A stretch of DNA of 12,757 bases, taken from positions 1 through 12,757 of the forward strand of contig DASTKT010000232.1 of assembly GCA_035715725.1 (NCBI GenBank). The letters are read 5' to 3'. Source of the DNA: JADGGV01 sp035715725 (lineage in GTDB: Bacteria; Gemmatimonadota; Gemmatimonadetes; Longimicrobiales; RSA9). Below, piece after piece: positions 6,958 through 12,757 of this stretch. The notes under the pieces are model-generated. The model saw only the letters and a program-made list of their open reading frames with translations, did not search any database and was not told the DNA's origin. A program made the position numbers and the translations under genes. Position 1 is the stretch's first letter. Each line of letters begins with the position of its first letter.

Positions 6958-7725
6958 CTACCGCGGGACCGCCTGGGCCGCCTCGCCGGTGGACGATGAG
7001 AGCACCAGCTCGACCCGCGCGAAGCCGAACCGGTCGAGCGAGAAGACCACGGCGTCGCTCTGCCGGGCGGCATCCGTGGCGCGGGCGGTGATCGGGACCT
7101 CCCGGGGGAGGCCGCACGCGCGGATGACGCCCTCCGCGTCCGTCGAGCCGCGGCGCACGGCCTGCCAGTCGGCGGAGTGGCGACCGTCGTCCAGGTGCCG
7201 GGGCCACGAGAACTCGACGTGCGCGCCCGCGACCGCCGCTCCGGTCGCGCCATCGATCACCCGCGCCGTCGCGATGCCGTCGTCGCCACCGCGGCGCCGC
7301 TCGCCGCATACGACCCGGACGACGGTCCGGCGGGCCGGGACGCCGAGTCGCACCCCCGCGAGCCCGGCCGAGTCGACCCGCATCCGGCGCACGGGCGGGT
7401 GGATCCCCAGCGTGTCGAGCGAGGGGTGCGTGAAGGCGATGGTGTGCTCTCCGGCGAGCAGCCCCTCGAGCCGGAACCGGCCGAGTGAGTCGGTGGAGGC
7501 GGAGCGGCTCGTGCCGGCCGCGAACACCGTCGCCCCGGCGACCGCGCGCCCGTGGACGCTGTCGAACACGACACCCTCGAGCATGGCGTGTCCGCTCCCG
7601 GCCAGTGCGCCGCCCGCGGCGTCGCTCGCGCCCGTCACCTCACCCCCGGCCTCGCGGTAGCCGACCAGCACCTTCCGTCGGCCGCCGAGCAGCCCCGGCG
7701 CCAGCGCGAGCCTCGGCAGCCGCAT
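6958..7725 (-). CDS. Double carboxypeptidase-regulatory-like domain protein, probably 5'-truncated
   Basis: From the ATG at 7725 the frame gives 255 residues. Domain one (about 48-127) reads AMLEGVVFDSVHGRAVAGAT, then DSLGRFRLEGLLAGEHTIAF, then HPSLDTLGI. Domain two (about 150-243) reads ARVIDGATGAAVAGAHVEF, then STDAEGVIRACGLPREVPI. Both are Ig-like sandwiches of the CarboxypepD_reg type, as found in exported proteins of TonB-receptor-rich bacteria. A signal peptide would be expected, but none precedes domain one, and the IS630 remnant begins about 65 bp upstream of this ATG. I infer that the original 5' end was lost through insertion or deletion. The open frame extends to 8070 but runs through antisense of the transposase remnant. 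It ends at TAG 231 bp before the TonB receptor start, so co-transcription with the receptor is possible but not shown. Expression is doubtful. Confidence 0.6.
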   Translation of the reverse strand: MRLPRLALAPGLLGGRRKVLVGYREAGGEVTGASDAAGGALAGSGHAMLEGVVFDSVHGRAVAGATVFAAGTSRSASTDSLGRFRLEGLLAGEHTIAFTHPSLDTLGIHPPVRRMRVDSAGLAGVRLGVPARRTVVRVVCGERRRGGDDGIATARVIDGATGAAVAGAHVEFSWPRHLDDGRHSADWQAVRRGSTDAEGVIRACGLPREVPITARATDAARQSDAVVFSLDRFGFARVELVLSSSTGEAAQAVPR

Positions 7726-7790
7726 CAGCCAGCGGCGGACGATCCAGGCGTCGGTCGGGAGCCGCTCGCACGGCGCGGTGCAGCCAGGCG

Positions 7791-8022
7791 GAAGCCGCGC
7801 GGCTGCGGATCGAGTTGGCGTTCCTGCCGACGGCCTGCCCGGAGCTGAATCCGCAGGAGCTGATCCGGGCCCGGGGGCAAGAGCCGGGTCTCGGCGAACC
7901 GCACGTCCCCGACCGTGGACGAGCAGGCCGACGCCTTCCTCGCGTAAATGGAACGCGTCGGCTCCGCCGAGGCTCGAAAGATCAGTGGAAGCCTGTCCGC
8001 GAACTTCTGGTTGCGGACGTAG
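7791..8022 (+). pseudogene. IS630-family transposase C-terminal remnant, frameshifted
   Basis: Frame 7791-7880 reads AARLRIELAFLPTACPELNP followed by QE. This is the LP-x-x-x-PELNPxE block of IS630/DDE_3 transposases, with the last Glu being the third catalytic acid. At the G-run at 7872-7877 the homology shifts frame and continues from 7879 as KSRVSANRTSPTVDEQADAF, then LA, a TAA at 7945-7947, MERVGSAEARK and a TAG at 8020-8022. This matches the tail of the family (K-x-R-x-x-ANRT, VDE, AFL, ERV). The N-terminal two-thirds, including the first two catalytic Asp residues, is absent, and no inverted ends could be fixed. This is a dead fragment on the strand opposite to its neighbours and the likely cause of the damage to the adjacent minus-strand gene. 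Confidence 0.8.
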
Positions 8023-8208
8023 CTTAGACGAGCTTGCGCAGTCGGTGCGGCGGCAGCCCGTCCTTGCCAATCGTTCTCATAGAACCCCAAAGCTCATTTT
8101 GTCGGGGGCCGCCTGAGTGAGCTACGAATCCCGCGAACCCGCAATGGTGGCCCCGGTCAGGTGCAGCGGTTGGTTCGGCGCGGCCACTGCACACCCGCGA
8201 CAACTCTT

Positions 8209-9117
8209 TCACTGGTCCAACCATTGCAGCCGACGGGGCGCGAAGCGCAAAAGCCTTCTCGCCTTACCATTCGTTGCCCCGCGGAGCTTCGTGGCGTAGT
8301 ACACGGCGTCCTCGCCGCCTCGTTCGCGCCCCTCCTGTTCAGTCACCCGGGGCGGGGGCGGAGCCCCGACCCACCGCGCGAACGCCGGCAGCCAGCGGCT
8401 GACCGGGGACGGGTCGTCATCGACGATGTGATACACGCCCGGCGGGGCCGTCAGGGCGGCGACCGTTGCGACCGCCGCGTCCTCGATGTGGACCCACGAC
8501 CAGACGCCTTCACCCGCGCCGATGATCACGAGCTCCTGCTTCCGCGCCTGGTCCGCCGCGGCGCCGTCGGGGTTGTACCAGGTGCCCGGCCCGTAGAAGA
8601 ACCCGTACCGCAGGGCGACCCCTTCGATACCCTCCGCGTTCAGCACCCGGGACTCCAGCTCGGCGTAGGTGCGCGCGCTCGCCGCCACGCGGGGGCTGGC
8701 ATCGACCGCCAGGCCCTCGGACTCATCGGCCAGCCCGCTACCCGGTTCGAGGAAGAAGCCGCTGGACTGCTGGACATACCGCCGCACGCCGCACGCCCGC
8801 GCGGCGCGGTGGAGGTTGCCGCCGCCTTCGAGGCGCAACTCCCGGTCGCCGGCCGCGGCGGCGGCCAATTCCGACGGGTGCTGGGGCAACGCCGTCAACT
8901 CGTCGATGAGGACTTCCGCCCGTGACTCCCGAAGTGCCCGTTCCAGTGCTGGTGCGTCGAACGCGTTCACCCGGGCGACGGCCGCGCCGAGGCCCGCGAT
9001 GACCCGTGCGCCGGCGTCGGAGTTGGTCATGCCTGTAACTGCGTGACCGTCACGGGCCAACTCGGCGAGGAGCGGGCGGCCGATCGCGCCACTCGCCCCC
9101 GCGACGAAGACGTTCAT
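8209..9117 (-). CDS. NAD(P)-binding epimerase/reductase (extended SDR)
   Basis: The product has 302 residues. The Rossmann start MNVFVAGASGAIGRPLLAEL carries G-x-x-G-x-x-G (Gly7, Gly10, Gly13). Later blocks typical of NAD-dependent epimerase/dehydratase proteins follow: the RYVQQSSGFFLEPG strand, YAELESRVL where the YxxxK-type helix would be (Lys replaced by Glu, as in many atypical members), LRYGFFYGPGTWY, VHIEDAAVATVAAL, GVYHIVDDDP, and a C-terminal KARRLLRFAPRRLQWLD. The protein looks intact. The ATG at 9115-9117 has AGGAG at 9124-9128, six bases upstream, a good independent start even though the frame remains open upstream through a cupin-like segment to 9417. The substrate is unknown; oxidoreductase and sugar-nucleotide roles are both possible. 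It lies among decayed genes, so expression depends on what promoter survives. Confidence 0.85.
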   Translation of the reverse strand: MNVFVAGASGAIGRPLLAELARDGHAVTGMTNSDAGARVIAGLGAAVARVNAFDAPALERALRESRAEVLIDELTALPQHPSELAAAAAGDRELRLEGGGNLHRAARACGVRRYVQQSSGFFLEPGSGLADESEGLAVDASPRVAASARTYAELESRVLNAEGIEGVALRYGFFYGPGTWYNPDGAAADQARKQELVIIGAGEGVWSWVHIEDAAVATVAALTAPPGVYHIVDDDPSPVSRWLPAFARWVGAPPPPRVTEQEGRERGGEDAVYYATKLRGATNGKARRLLRFAPRRLQWLDQ

Positions 9118-9417
9118 GTCGGTCTCCTGTCGCATTACCTCTCGCCGGGGTTCCCTTTTCTTGGGCTCGGGAATGGTCACCTGCCTGGCGTCCCGCGGGT
9201 GCAATATGACGGCCAGGACGCGAGTCCTGCCCTTCGTGGCCAGGCTCTTCGCCACCCGGTGCAGGCTCCCGGTCGGCCCGTAGAAGGTCTCACCCACTTC
9301 GAGCACTTTCGCGGGCTGGTCGTCGATGGCCCACTCGAACTCGCCCTTCAGAACGTAGCCGAACGCCGGGCCGGGGCGGCGGTGCGGCACGTCCGCCTGG
9401 CCGGCTTCCAGCGTCAC
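9118..9417 (-). pseudogene. Cupin-domain fragment in frame with the epimerase
   Basis: The minus-strand frame immediately before the epimerase encodes a recognisable small cupin: VTLEAGQADVPHRRPGPAFG, then YVLKGEFEW, then VLEVGETFYGPTGSLHRV, then RTRVLAVILHP. The first cupin motif normally carries H-x-H, but here reads HRR, so one metal ligand appears lost. The N-terminal first strands are absent: upstream in frame is a TAG at 9421-9423, and before it GTAVERWLP, which resembles no known start. A GTG at 9415-9417 has no properly spaced ribosome site. There is no stop between this segment and the epimerase, so if translated it would make a cupin-epimerase fusion. I read it as a 5'-truncated, decaying gene whose own stop was lost. 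The 210 bp between 9424 and 9633 shows no recognisable gene. Confidence 0.6.
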
Positions 9418-9633
9418 CTCCTATGGCAGCCACCGTTCGACGGCTGTCCCGGTTCTGGAGCCGCCCATTGGGGATCCATGGGTCGCCACTCGCCAGTCCT
9501 CCCGTTCTTTGGTCGAAGTGGTCTCGACGGCCGAACGAAAACGCTGACCGGCCCGCCCCGCACAGCGGAGCGATGAGCCTCGATGCGCCTGCAGGCGGGC
9601 CGGGTCAGGCGCAGCGACTGGCTCGGCGGCGCA

Positions 9634-10029
9634 CTAGCCGTCAGGCGGCGCGGCGATCGCGTCACTCCGCAGCAGGAGCCGGAACACGAGCCCGTGCGTG
9701 ATCAGGAGAAGCGGTACCAGGACGGTGGGGATGGCGTAGGCGGCGCCCAGTTGACCCGGCTCGAGACCCGTGCGATTGCCCTGATAGAACGCGTAGAGGA
9801 GGTCCGCACTCCCCCGGAGGTTGAACACCTAGACCAGCGGGATTCCCAGCCGGCTCGGCAGCCCCGCCAGCGCGAGCAGGGCCAGTTCCGCGGCCATGAG
9901 GTCGCCGTACGCGGCCGGGCGAGCGAACGCGCGCGGCAGTTCCGGCGAGACGACGCCGGGCACCAGGAAGGCCGAGCCGATGAACCGGAAGCCGTGCCGG
10001 AGCAGTAGCGGGCGCAGCGCGCGCCCGCG
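9634..10029 (-). pseudogene. C-terminal part of a membrane protein, interrupted by an amber codon
   Basis: Reading the minus strand from about 10029, the frame gives ARPLLLRHGFRFIGSAFLVP, PELPRAFARPAAYGDLMAAE, LALLALAGLPSRLGIPLV, then TAG at 9829-9831, then VFNLRGSADLLYAFYQGNRT and a last helix AYAIPTVLVPLLLITHGLVF before TAG at 9634-9636. The amino-acid quality is the same on both sides of the amber codon, which most simply replaces a Trp codon (TGG to TAG). At least three hydrophobic helices are visible. The N-terminus is missing: upstream of about 10030 the homology switches to another protein in another frame. I do not recognise a named family. The second half could in principle start at GTG 9828, but it has no convincing ribosome site. 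Confidence 0.65.
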
Positions 10030-10031
10030 GC

Positions 10032-10310
10032 TTGACCCGGCGTCGGCGGCGGCGCGAGGTCAGGCGAGGGGAGCGCGACTGGGGCGTAGACCGCCGTCAC
10101 GCAGCCAATGCCCGCGTGCTCGGCGATCGACGGCGCCGCGTACTGGTGCGCGTTGCCGCCGACGATGACATCGCAGCCATCGGCGGCGGCGCCGATGGTT
10201 TCGAACTGGTCCGTGATGAGGTCGGGCATCGATTCGCGCCACCGACGCAGCTCCTCGGGAGTGAGCCTCGGTGTCGTTCCGGACCCTCGCGCAGGCGAGC
10301 GGCGCCGCCG
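10032..10310 (-). pseudogene. Internal fragment of a GT1-type glycosyltransferase
   Basis: The frame directly after the stop codon of the prenyltransferase reads TPEELRRWRESMPDLITDQF, then GAAADGCDVIVGGNAHQYAA, then PSIAEHAGIGCVTAVYAPVA and LPSPDLAPPPTPG. This matches the N-terminal-domain middle of UDP-glucosyl/MGT-type GT-B glycosyltransferases (the AAAAEGCDVIV strand and YAPVALPSPHHAPPP loop). Neither the glycine-rich N-terminal loop of the family nor any nucleotide-binding C-terminal domain is present, so only about 80 of the roughly 400 residues remain. An ATG at 10229 could initiate, but the product would be inactive. The homology stops at about 10032, exactly where the membrane-protein fragment begins in another frame, marking a deletion junction. 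Confidence 0.68.
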
Positions 10311-11258
10311 CTAGATCCCCAGCACCTTTCCGACCACCACCCCCACCACCAGCAGCACCCCGAACCGCGCGTGCAGCTCGATCCCCTTGAACCACGCCTG
10401 GTTGAGCCGCCCGAACTCGCGCTCGCGCGACACCATGCGCGCCTCGGCGAGCGCCGTGGGCACGGTCAGCAGCGCGAGGAGCGCGGTCCAGGGGAGCGCG
10501 CCGAGCGCGGCGCCGGCGAGCACGGCGGCGTAGGCGCCGGCGTCCATGGCGACGAGCGCGCGGCTCGCGCCGTCGCGGCCGAGGAGCGTCGCCAGCGTGC
10601 GCTTGCCGTGGGCGACGTCGCTCTCGTAGTCGCGCACGTCGTTGATGTGCATGATCCCGGCGGCGGTCAGCCCGACCGCGACCGCGACGGCCGCGGCGCC
10701 GGCCGAGACGTGCAGCGCGGCGACGAAGTACGCGCCGCCCACCATGACCGGGCCGAGGAAGACGAAGACCGTGGTGACGCCGAGGCCGCGGTACGCCAGC
10801 CGGATCGGCGGCGCGGCGTAGAAGTAGCCGGCGGCGACGGCCGGGATGCCGACGGCCAGGATCGGCCAGCCGCACAGCGCGACGAGGAGCAGCCCGCAGG
10901 CGACGCCGAGCGCGAGGCATGCGAGCGCGCCCGCCCGCACCTGCTTCGGCGTCAGCAGTCCGCGCGCGATCACCGCACTCGAGCCGCGCGGGTCCGACTT
11001 GAAGCGGGACGCGGGGTCCGCGTTCGCCTTGTAGTTGTGGTAGACGTTGACGAGGTTCGTGCCCGCCTGGATCGCCACGGAGCCGAGCCAGGCAAGGACG
11101 ATGCGCCAGCTCCAGTAGCCGTCGTACGCCGCCGCCGCCGCGCCCGCGAAGACGGCGATCGACGAGATGGCCAGCGACTTCACGCGGCCGGCCTGCATCC
11201 AGACGGCGAGGTCGTAGGGCCGGGTGGTGCCGTGGTCGACGGCGAGGTTGGTGGCCAT
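10311..11258 (-). CDS. UbiA-family prenyltransferase (MenA-like)
   Basis: The product has 315 residues with about eight or nine hydrophobic helices, the size and shape of UbiA-superfamily membrane prenyltransferases, which attach a polyprenyl chain to an aromatic acceptor for quinone synthesis. The second Asp-rich motif is canonical: HINDVRDYESDVAHGKRTLA at residues 204-223, with Asp207, Asp210 and Asp214. The first motif is not: NLVNVYHNYKANAD (68-81) aligns with the MenA pattern N-x-x-ND-x-x-D-x-x-x-G-x-D but has Val72 and Asn75 in place of the two Asp residues, keeping only Asp81. A MenA-type role is plausible, but activity or substrate may differ. The ATG at 11256-11258 lacks a clear ribosome site; an upstream start is possible because the frame is open to 11672, though that part reads as repeat DNA. 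TAG stop. Confidence 0.85.
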   Translation of the reverse strand: MATNLAVDHGTTRPYDLAVWMQAGRVKSLAISSIAVFAGAAAAAYDGYWSWRIVLAWLGSVAIQAGTNLVNVYHNYKANADPASRFKSDPRGSSAVIARGLLTPKQVRAGALACLALGVACGLLLVALCGWPILAVGIPAVAAGYFYAAPPIRLAYRGLGVTTVFVFLGPVMVGGAYFVAALHVSAGAAAVAVAVGLTAAGIMHINDVRDYESDVAHGKRTLATLLGRDGASRALVAMDAGAYAAVLAGAALGALPWTALLALLTVPTALAEARMVSREREFGRLNQAWFKGIELHARFGVLLVVGVVVGKVLGI

Positions 11259-11798
11259 GGGCGGATCCGGTGCGGGCGGCGATGAGCGCGCGCCCGGGAT
11301 CCCGCCGCCGCCGGCGCCGCCCCGGGCATCCCTGTGTCCACCCAAGAACGTCGCCCCCGCCCCCCGCCGCGCGCCGTCGGGCAACGCCCGCGACCGGTGT
11401 CCGGCGGACCCCGGTAACGTGCGCCCCCCGCCCGAAGCAGTCCCCGCTTGCGCTTGCGCGCCCGCTTGCGCGCCCGGCCGTTCGGCGGAGGGGGAGAGCG
11501 GGGGAGTGGAAGAGTGGGGGATGGCCGTTTCCCCCACTCTCCCGCTCATCCACTCGCCCACTCCGCGGCAAAGCCGGGCGCGGGCGCGCAAACGCAGGCG
11601 CAAGCGGGACCCGGTAGCCCTTCCCCACAACCCCCGACCCAAGTTCAGGCTTTCCCCTACGCCCGCCCGCATCCCGCCCGCCTAACCTCCACTCCGCAAA
11701 GGCGAGCCTTCTCCCCCCCTCCCCGCTCGCCCACGACGCCGGCGGACGCCCCGGCCGGGGTGCCCGTGCGGTCGTACTTCACCGCCGGAGGGTACCCC
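11259..11798. other. Divergent intergenic region between prenyltransferase and hydrogenase genes
   Basis: This 540 bp gap should contain promoters for both divergent genes; none could be assigned reliably, and no clear sigma-54 (-24/-12) signature was seen. Positions 11259-11439 are GC-rich without recognisable coding content. Positions 11440-11610 are foldback C, described separately. Positions 11611-11786 are C-rich on the plus strand with a run of CCCTCC/CCCGCC tracts. GGAGGG at 11787-11792 is the ribosome site of the hydrogenase gene. Frames crossing the region give only low-complexity Arg/Ala/Pro peptides. Confidence 0.6.
11440..11610. repeat. Foldback repeat C (about 171 bp palindrome)
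   Basis: Almost the whole stretch folds on itself. The left arm (11440 to about 11525) starts GTCCCCGCTTGCGCTTGCGC; the complement of the right arm (11610 back to about 11530) starts GTCCCGCTTGCGCCTGCG. The inner parts pair GGAGAGCGGGGGAGTGGAAG (left, from 11491) with the CCACTC/CTCCC-rich stretch at about 11531-11562. The turn lies near 11526. The arms are built from GCTTGCGC units outside and G-rich GAGTGG/GGGGGA units inside. It has no coding content and shares its size and build, but not an obvious core, with repeats A and B. It could be a non-autonomous mobile element or a transcription barrier between divergent genes. Confidence 0.75.
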
Positions 11799-12757
11799 AT
11801 GTACTTCCCCTCGTCCCACCCGTGGGTGGAAGGCGAGACGCTCGGGCAGCATCTGGAGGCGCGGGGCGTCTCGCGCCGGGACTTCGTCGCCTTCTGCGGC
11901 AAGGTGGCGGGGATCCTCGGACTGAGCACCGCCATGAGCCCGCGCATCCTCGAGGCGCTCGAGACCGTCAAGCGCCCGAGCGTCATCTGGCTCCAGCTCC
12001 AGGAGTGTACGGGCTGCGTCGAGAGCGTGCTGCGGGCGAGCGATCCCACGATCGGCGACCTCGTGCTCGACGTCATCTCGCTCGACTACCAGCACACGCT
12101 CATGGCCGGCGCCGGCAGCGCCGTCGAGAAGGCGCTCGCGGACGCCATGCAGGCGAACGCCGGCAAGTACCTGCTCGTCGTGACCGGGTCGGTGCCGCTG
12201 AAGGAGAACGGGATCTACACGATGGTCGGCGGCCGCACGGCCGAGTCGATCCTGAAGGAGGCCGCGCAGGGCGCGGCCGCGGTCATCGCGCTCGGCGCGT
12301 GCGCGCACTGGGGGAGCGTGCAGGCGTCGCGGCCGAACCCGACCGGCGCGGTCGGCGTCGGCGACGTCATCAAGGACAAGCCGGTCGTGAACATCGCCGG
12401 CTGCCCGCCGATCGCCGACGTCGTCACGGCGACGCTGGTCCACTTCCTCACGTTCAACCGCCTGCCGGCGCTGGACACGCAGGGGCGCCCGCTCTTCGCG
12501 TACGGCGCGCGCATCCACGACCAGTGCCCGCGGCGGGCGAACTTCGACGCCGGCCAGTTCGTCGAGGGCTTCGACGACGAGGCCGCCCGCAAGGGGTGGT
12601 GCCTGTACAAGGTCGGCTGCAAGGGCCCGGCGACGTTCTCGCCCTGCCCGATCTTCCAGTGGAACGACCACACGAGCTGGCCGATCGGCGCGGGCCACCC
12701 GTGCATCGGCTGCACCGAGCCCCACTTCTGGGACGCCATGGCGCCGTTCTACGGCCG
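11799..12757 (+). CDS. Group 1 NiFe hydrogenase small subunit (3' end outside window)
   Basis: The window shows 319 residues. A Tat signal with twin Arg at 26-27 (SRRDFVAFCGKVAGILGLS) exports the folded enzyme. All Fe-S ligands are visible: proximal cluster Cys70 and Cys73 (QECTGCVES), Cys168 (GACAHWG) and Cys202 (GCPP); distal cluster His240, Cys243 (IHDQC), Cys268 and Cys274; medial cluster Cys283, Cys302 and Cys305 (GHPCIGC). The subunit passes electrons from the NiFe large subunit to a membrane cytochrome b and the quinone pool. The positions of the two extra cysteines of O2-tolerant enzymes hold Gly72 and, by recalled alignment, Thr141, so a conventional proximal [4Fe-4S] cluster is predicted. 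The ATG at 11799 has GGAGGG at 11787-11792, six bases upstream. The C-terminal anchor and the large-subunit gene should lie downstream. Confidence 0.96.
   Translation, partial: MYFPSSHPWVEGETLGQHLEARGVSRRDFVAFCGKVAGILGLSTAMSPRILEALETVKRPSVIWLQLQECTGCVESVLRASDPTIGDLVLDVISLDYQHTLMAGAGSAVEKALADAMQANAGKYLLVVTGSVPLKENGIYTMVGGRTAESILKEAAQGAAAVIALGACAHWGSVQASRPNPTGAVGVGDVIKDKPVVNIAGCPPIADVVTATLVHFLTFNRLPALDTQGRPLFAYGARIHDQCPRRANFDAGQFVEGFDDEAARKGWCLYKVGCKGPATFSPCPIFQWNDHTSWPIGAGHPCIGCTEPHFWDAMAPFYG

Noticed and set aside
4208..7309. 1033-residue minus-strand open frame overlapping the receptor in another frame
   Set aside because: Arg/Gly/Ala-rich with no domain; it crosses the receptor start and repeat B, so it is a frame artefact.
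8023..8208. Short frames between the IS630 remnant and the epimerase stop, on either strand
   Set aside because: No ribosome site or family resemblance; probably leftover insertion-sequence flank, but I could not define its inverted end.
8162..8228. Possible integron attC-like site (TGCAGCGGTTGG and its imperfect inverse, with a nearby CAGCCGACGGGGCGCGAAGCG stretch)
   Set aside because: The pair has only a 12 bp arm with two mismatches, lacks proper RYYYAAC/GTTRRRY boxes, and its right arm lies inside the conserved C-terminus of the epimerase.
9829..9831. Amber codon reassignment (TAG read as Trp)
   Set aside because: TAG is used as the true stop of several intact genes here, and the other broken genes show frameshifts and TAA as well, so simple decay explains it.
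10032..11285. 417-residue plus-strand frame rich in Arg/Asp/Gly opposite the prenyltransferase
   Set aside because: Antisense shadow with low-complexity composition; the minus strand encodes clear membrane helices and the UbiA motif II.
1..12757. CRISPR array, tRNA or rRNA gene, or toxin-antitoxin or phage-defence genes
   Set aside because: Searched by eye on both strands; no regularly spaced direct repeats, no cloverleaf with a CCA-type end and no conserved rRNA segments were found. The only repeats are the three foldbacks.

Overview
The window is very GC-rich DNA with strong third-position GC bias. Its gene content is that of a Gram-negative environmental bacterium: a large TonB-dependent outer-membrane receptor with an N-terminal carboxypeptidase-regulatory-like domain, a second protein of that domain type, a GWxTD-like C-terminus, a DinB-like enzyme, a putative lipoprotein phosphatase and a Tat-exported NiFe hydrogenase. 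This mix, plus many intergenic foldback repeats, fits Gemmatimonadota or a neighbouring soil phylum best. That assignment is an inference; no rRNA, tRNA or taxonomic marker is present.

Layout. Positions 3-395 (+) hold the tail of a gene that begins before the window. Positions 453-1348 (-) hold a two-gene unit, a VOC-fold protein coupled by a TGATG overlap to a small four-helix membrane protein. A 465 bp gap follows, containing foldback repeat A (1539-1712). Positions 1814-4088 (+) carry a DinB-like protein, then a tight pair: a glycine-zipper membrane protein and an exported phosphatase of the purple-acid/TRAP type. Foldback repeat B (4122-4289) sits between this pair and the convergent TonB-dependent receptor (4306-6726, -). 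Upstream of the receptor lies a gene for two carboxypeptidase-regulatory-like domains (6958-7725, -) that has apparently lost its 5' end.

From about 7.79 to 10.31 kb the DNA is largely a gene graveyard: a frameshifted IS630-type transposase tail (+), an apparently intact NAD(P)-binding epimerase/reductase, a 5'-truncated cupin running in frame into it, the C-terminal half of a membrane protein broken by an amber codon, and an internal piece of a GT1-type glycosyltransferase. The last two abut at about 10030. Positions 10311-11258 (-) then encode a UbiA-family prenyltransferase with an unusual first Asp-rich motif. A 540 bp divergent gap contains foldback C (11440-11610). The window ends inside the small subunit of a group 1 NiFe hydrogenase (11799 onward, +).

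Functional links. The UbiA-type prenyltransferase (possibly quinone synthesis) and the membrane-type uptake hydrogenase (electrons to quinone) could both belong to respiratory metabolism, but they are divergently transcribed and a direct link is not shown. The most notable structures are three intergenic foldback elements of about 170 bp, two of which share a core sequence at about 82% identity in opposite orientation. No defence system, CRISPR array or complete mobile element was found.
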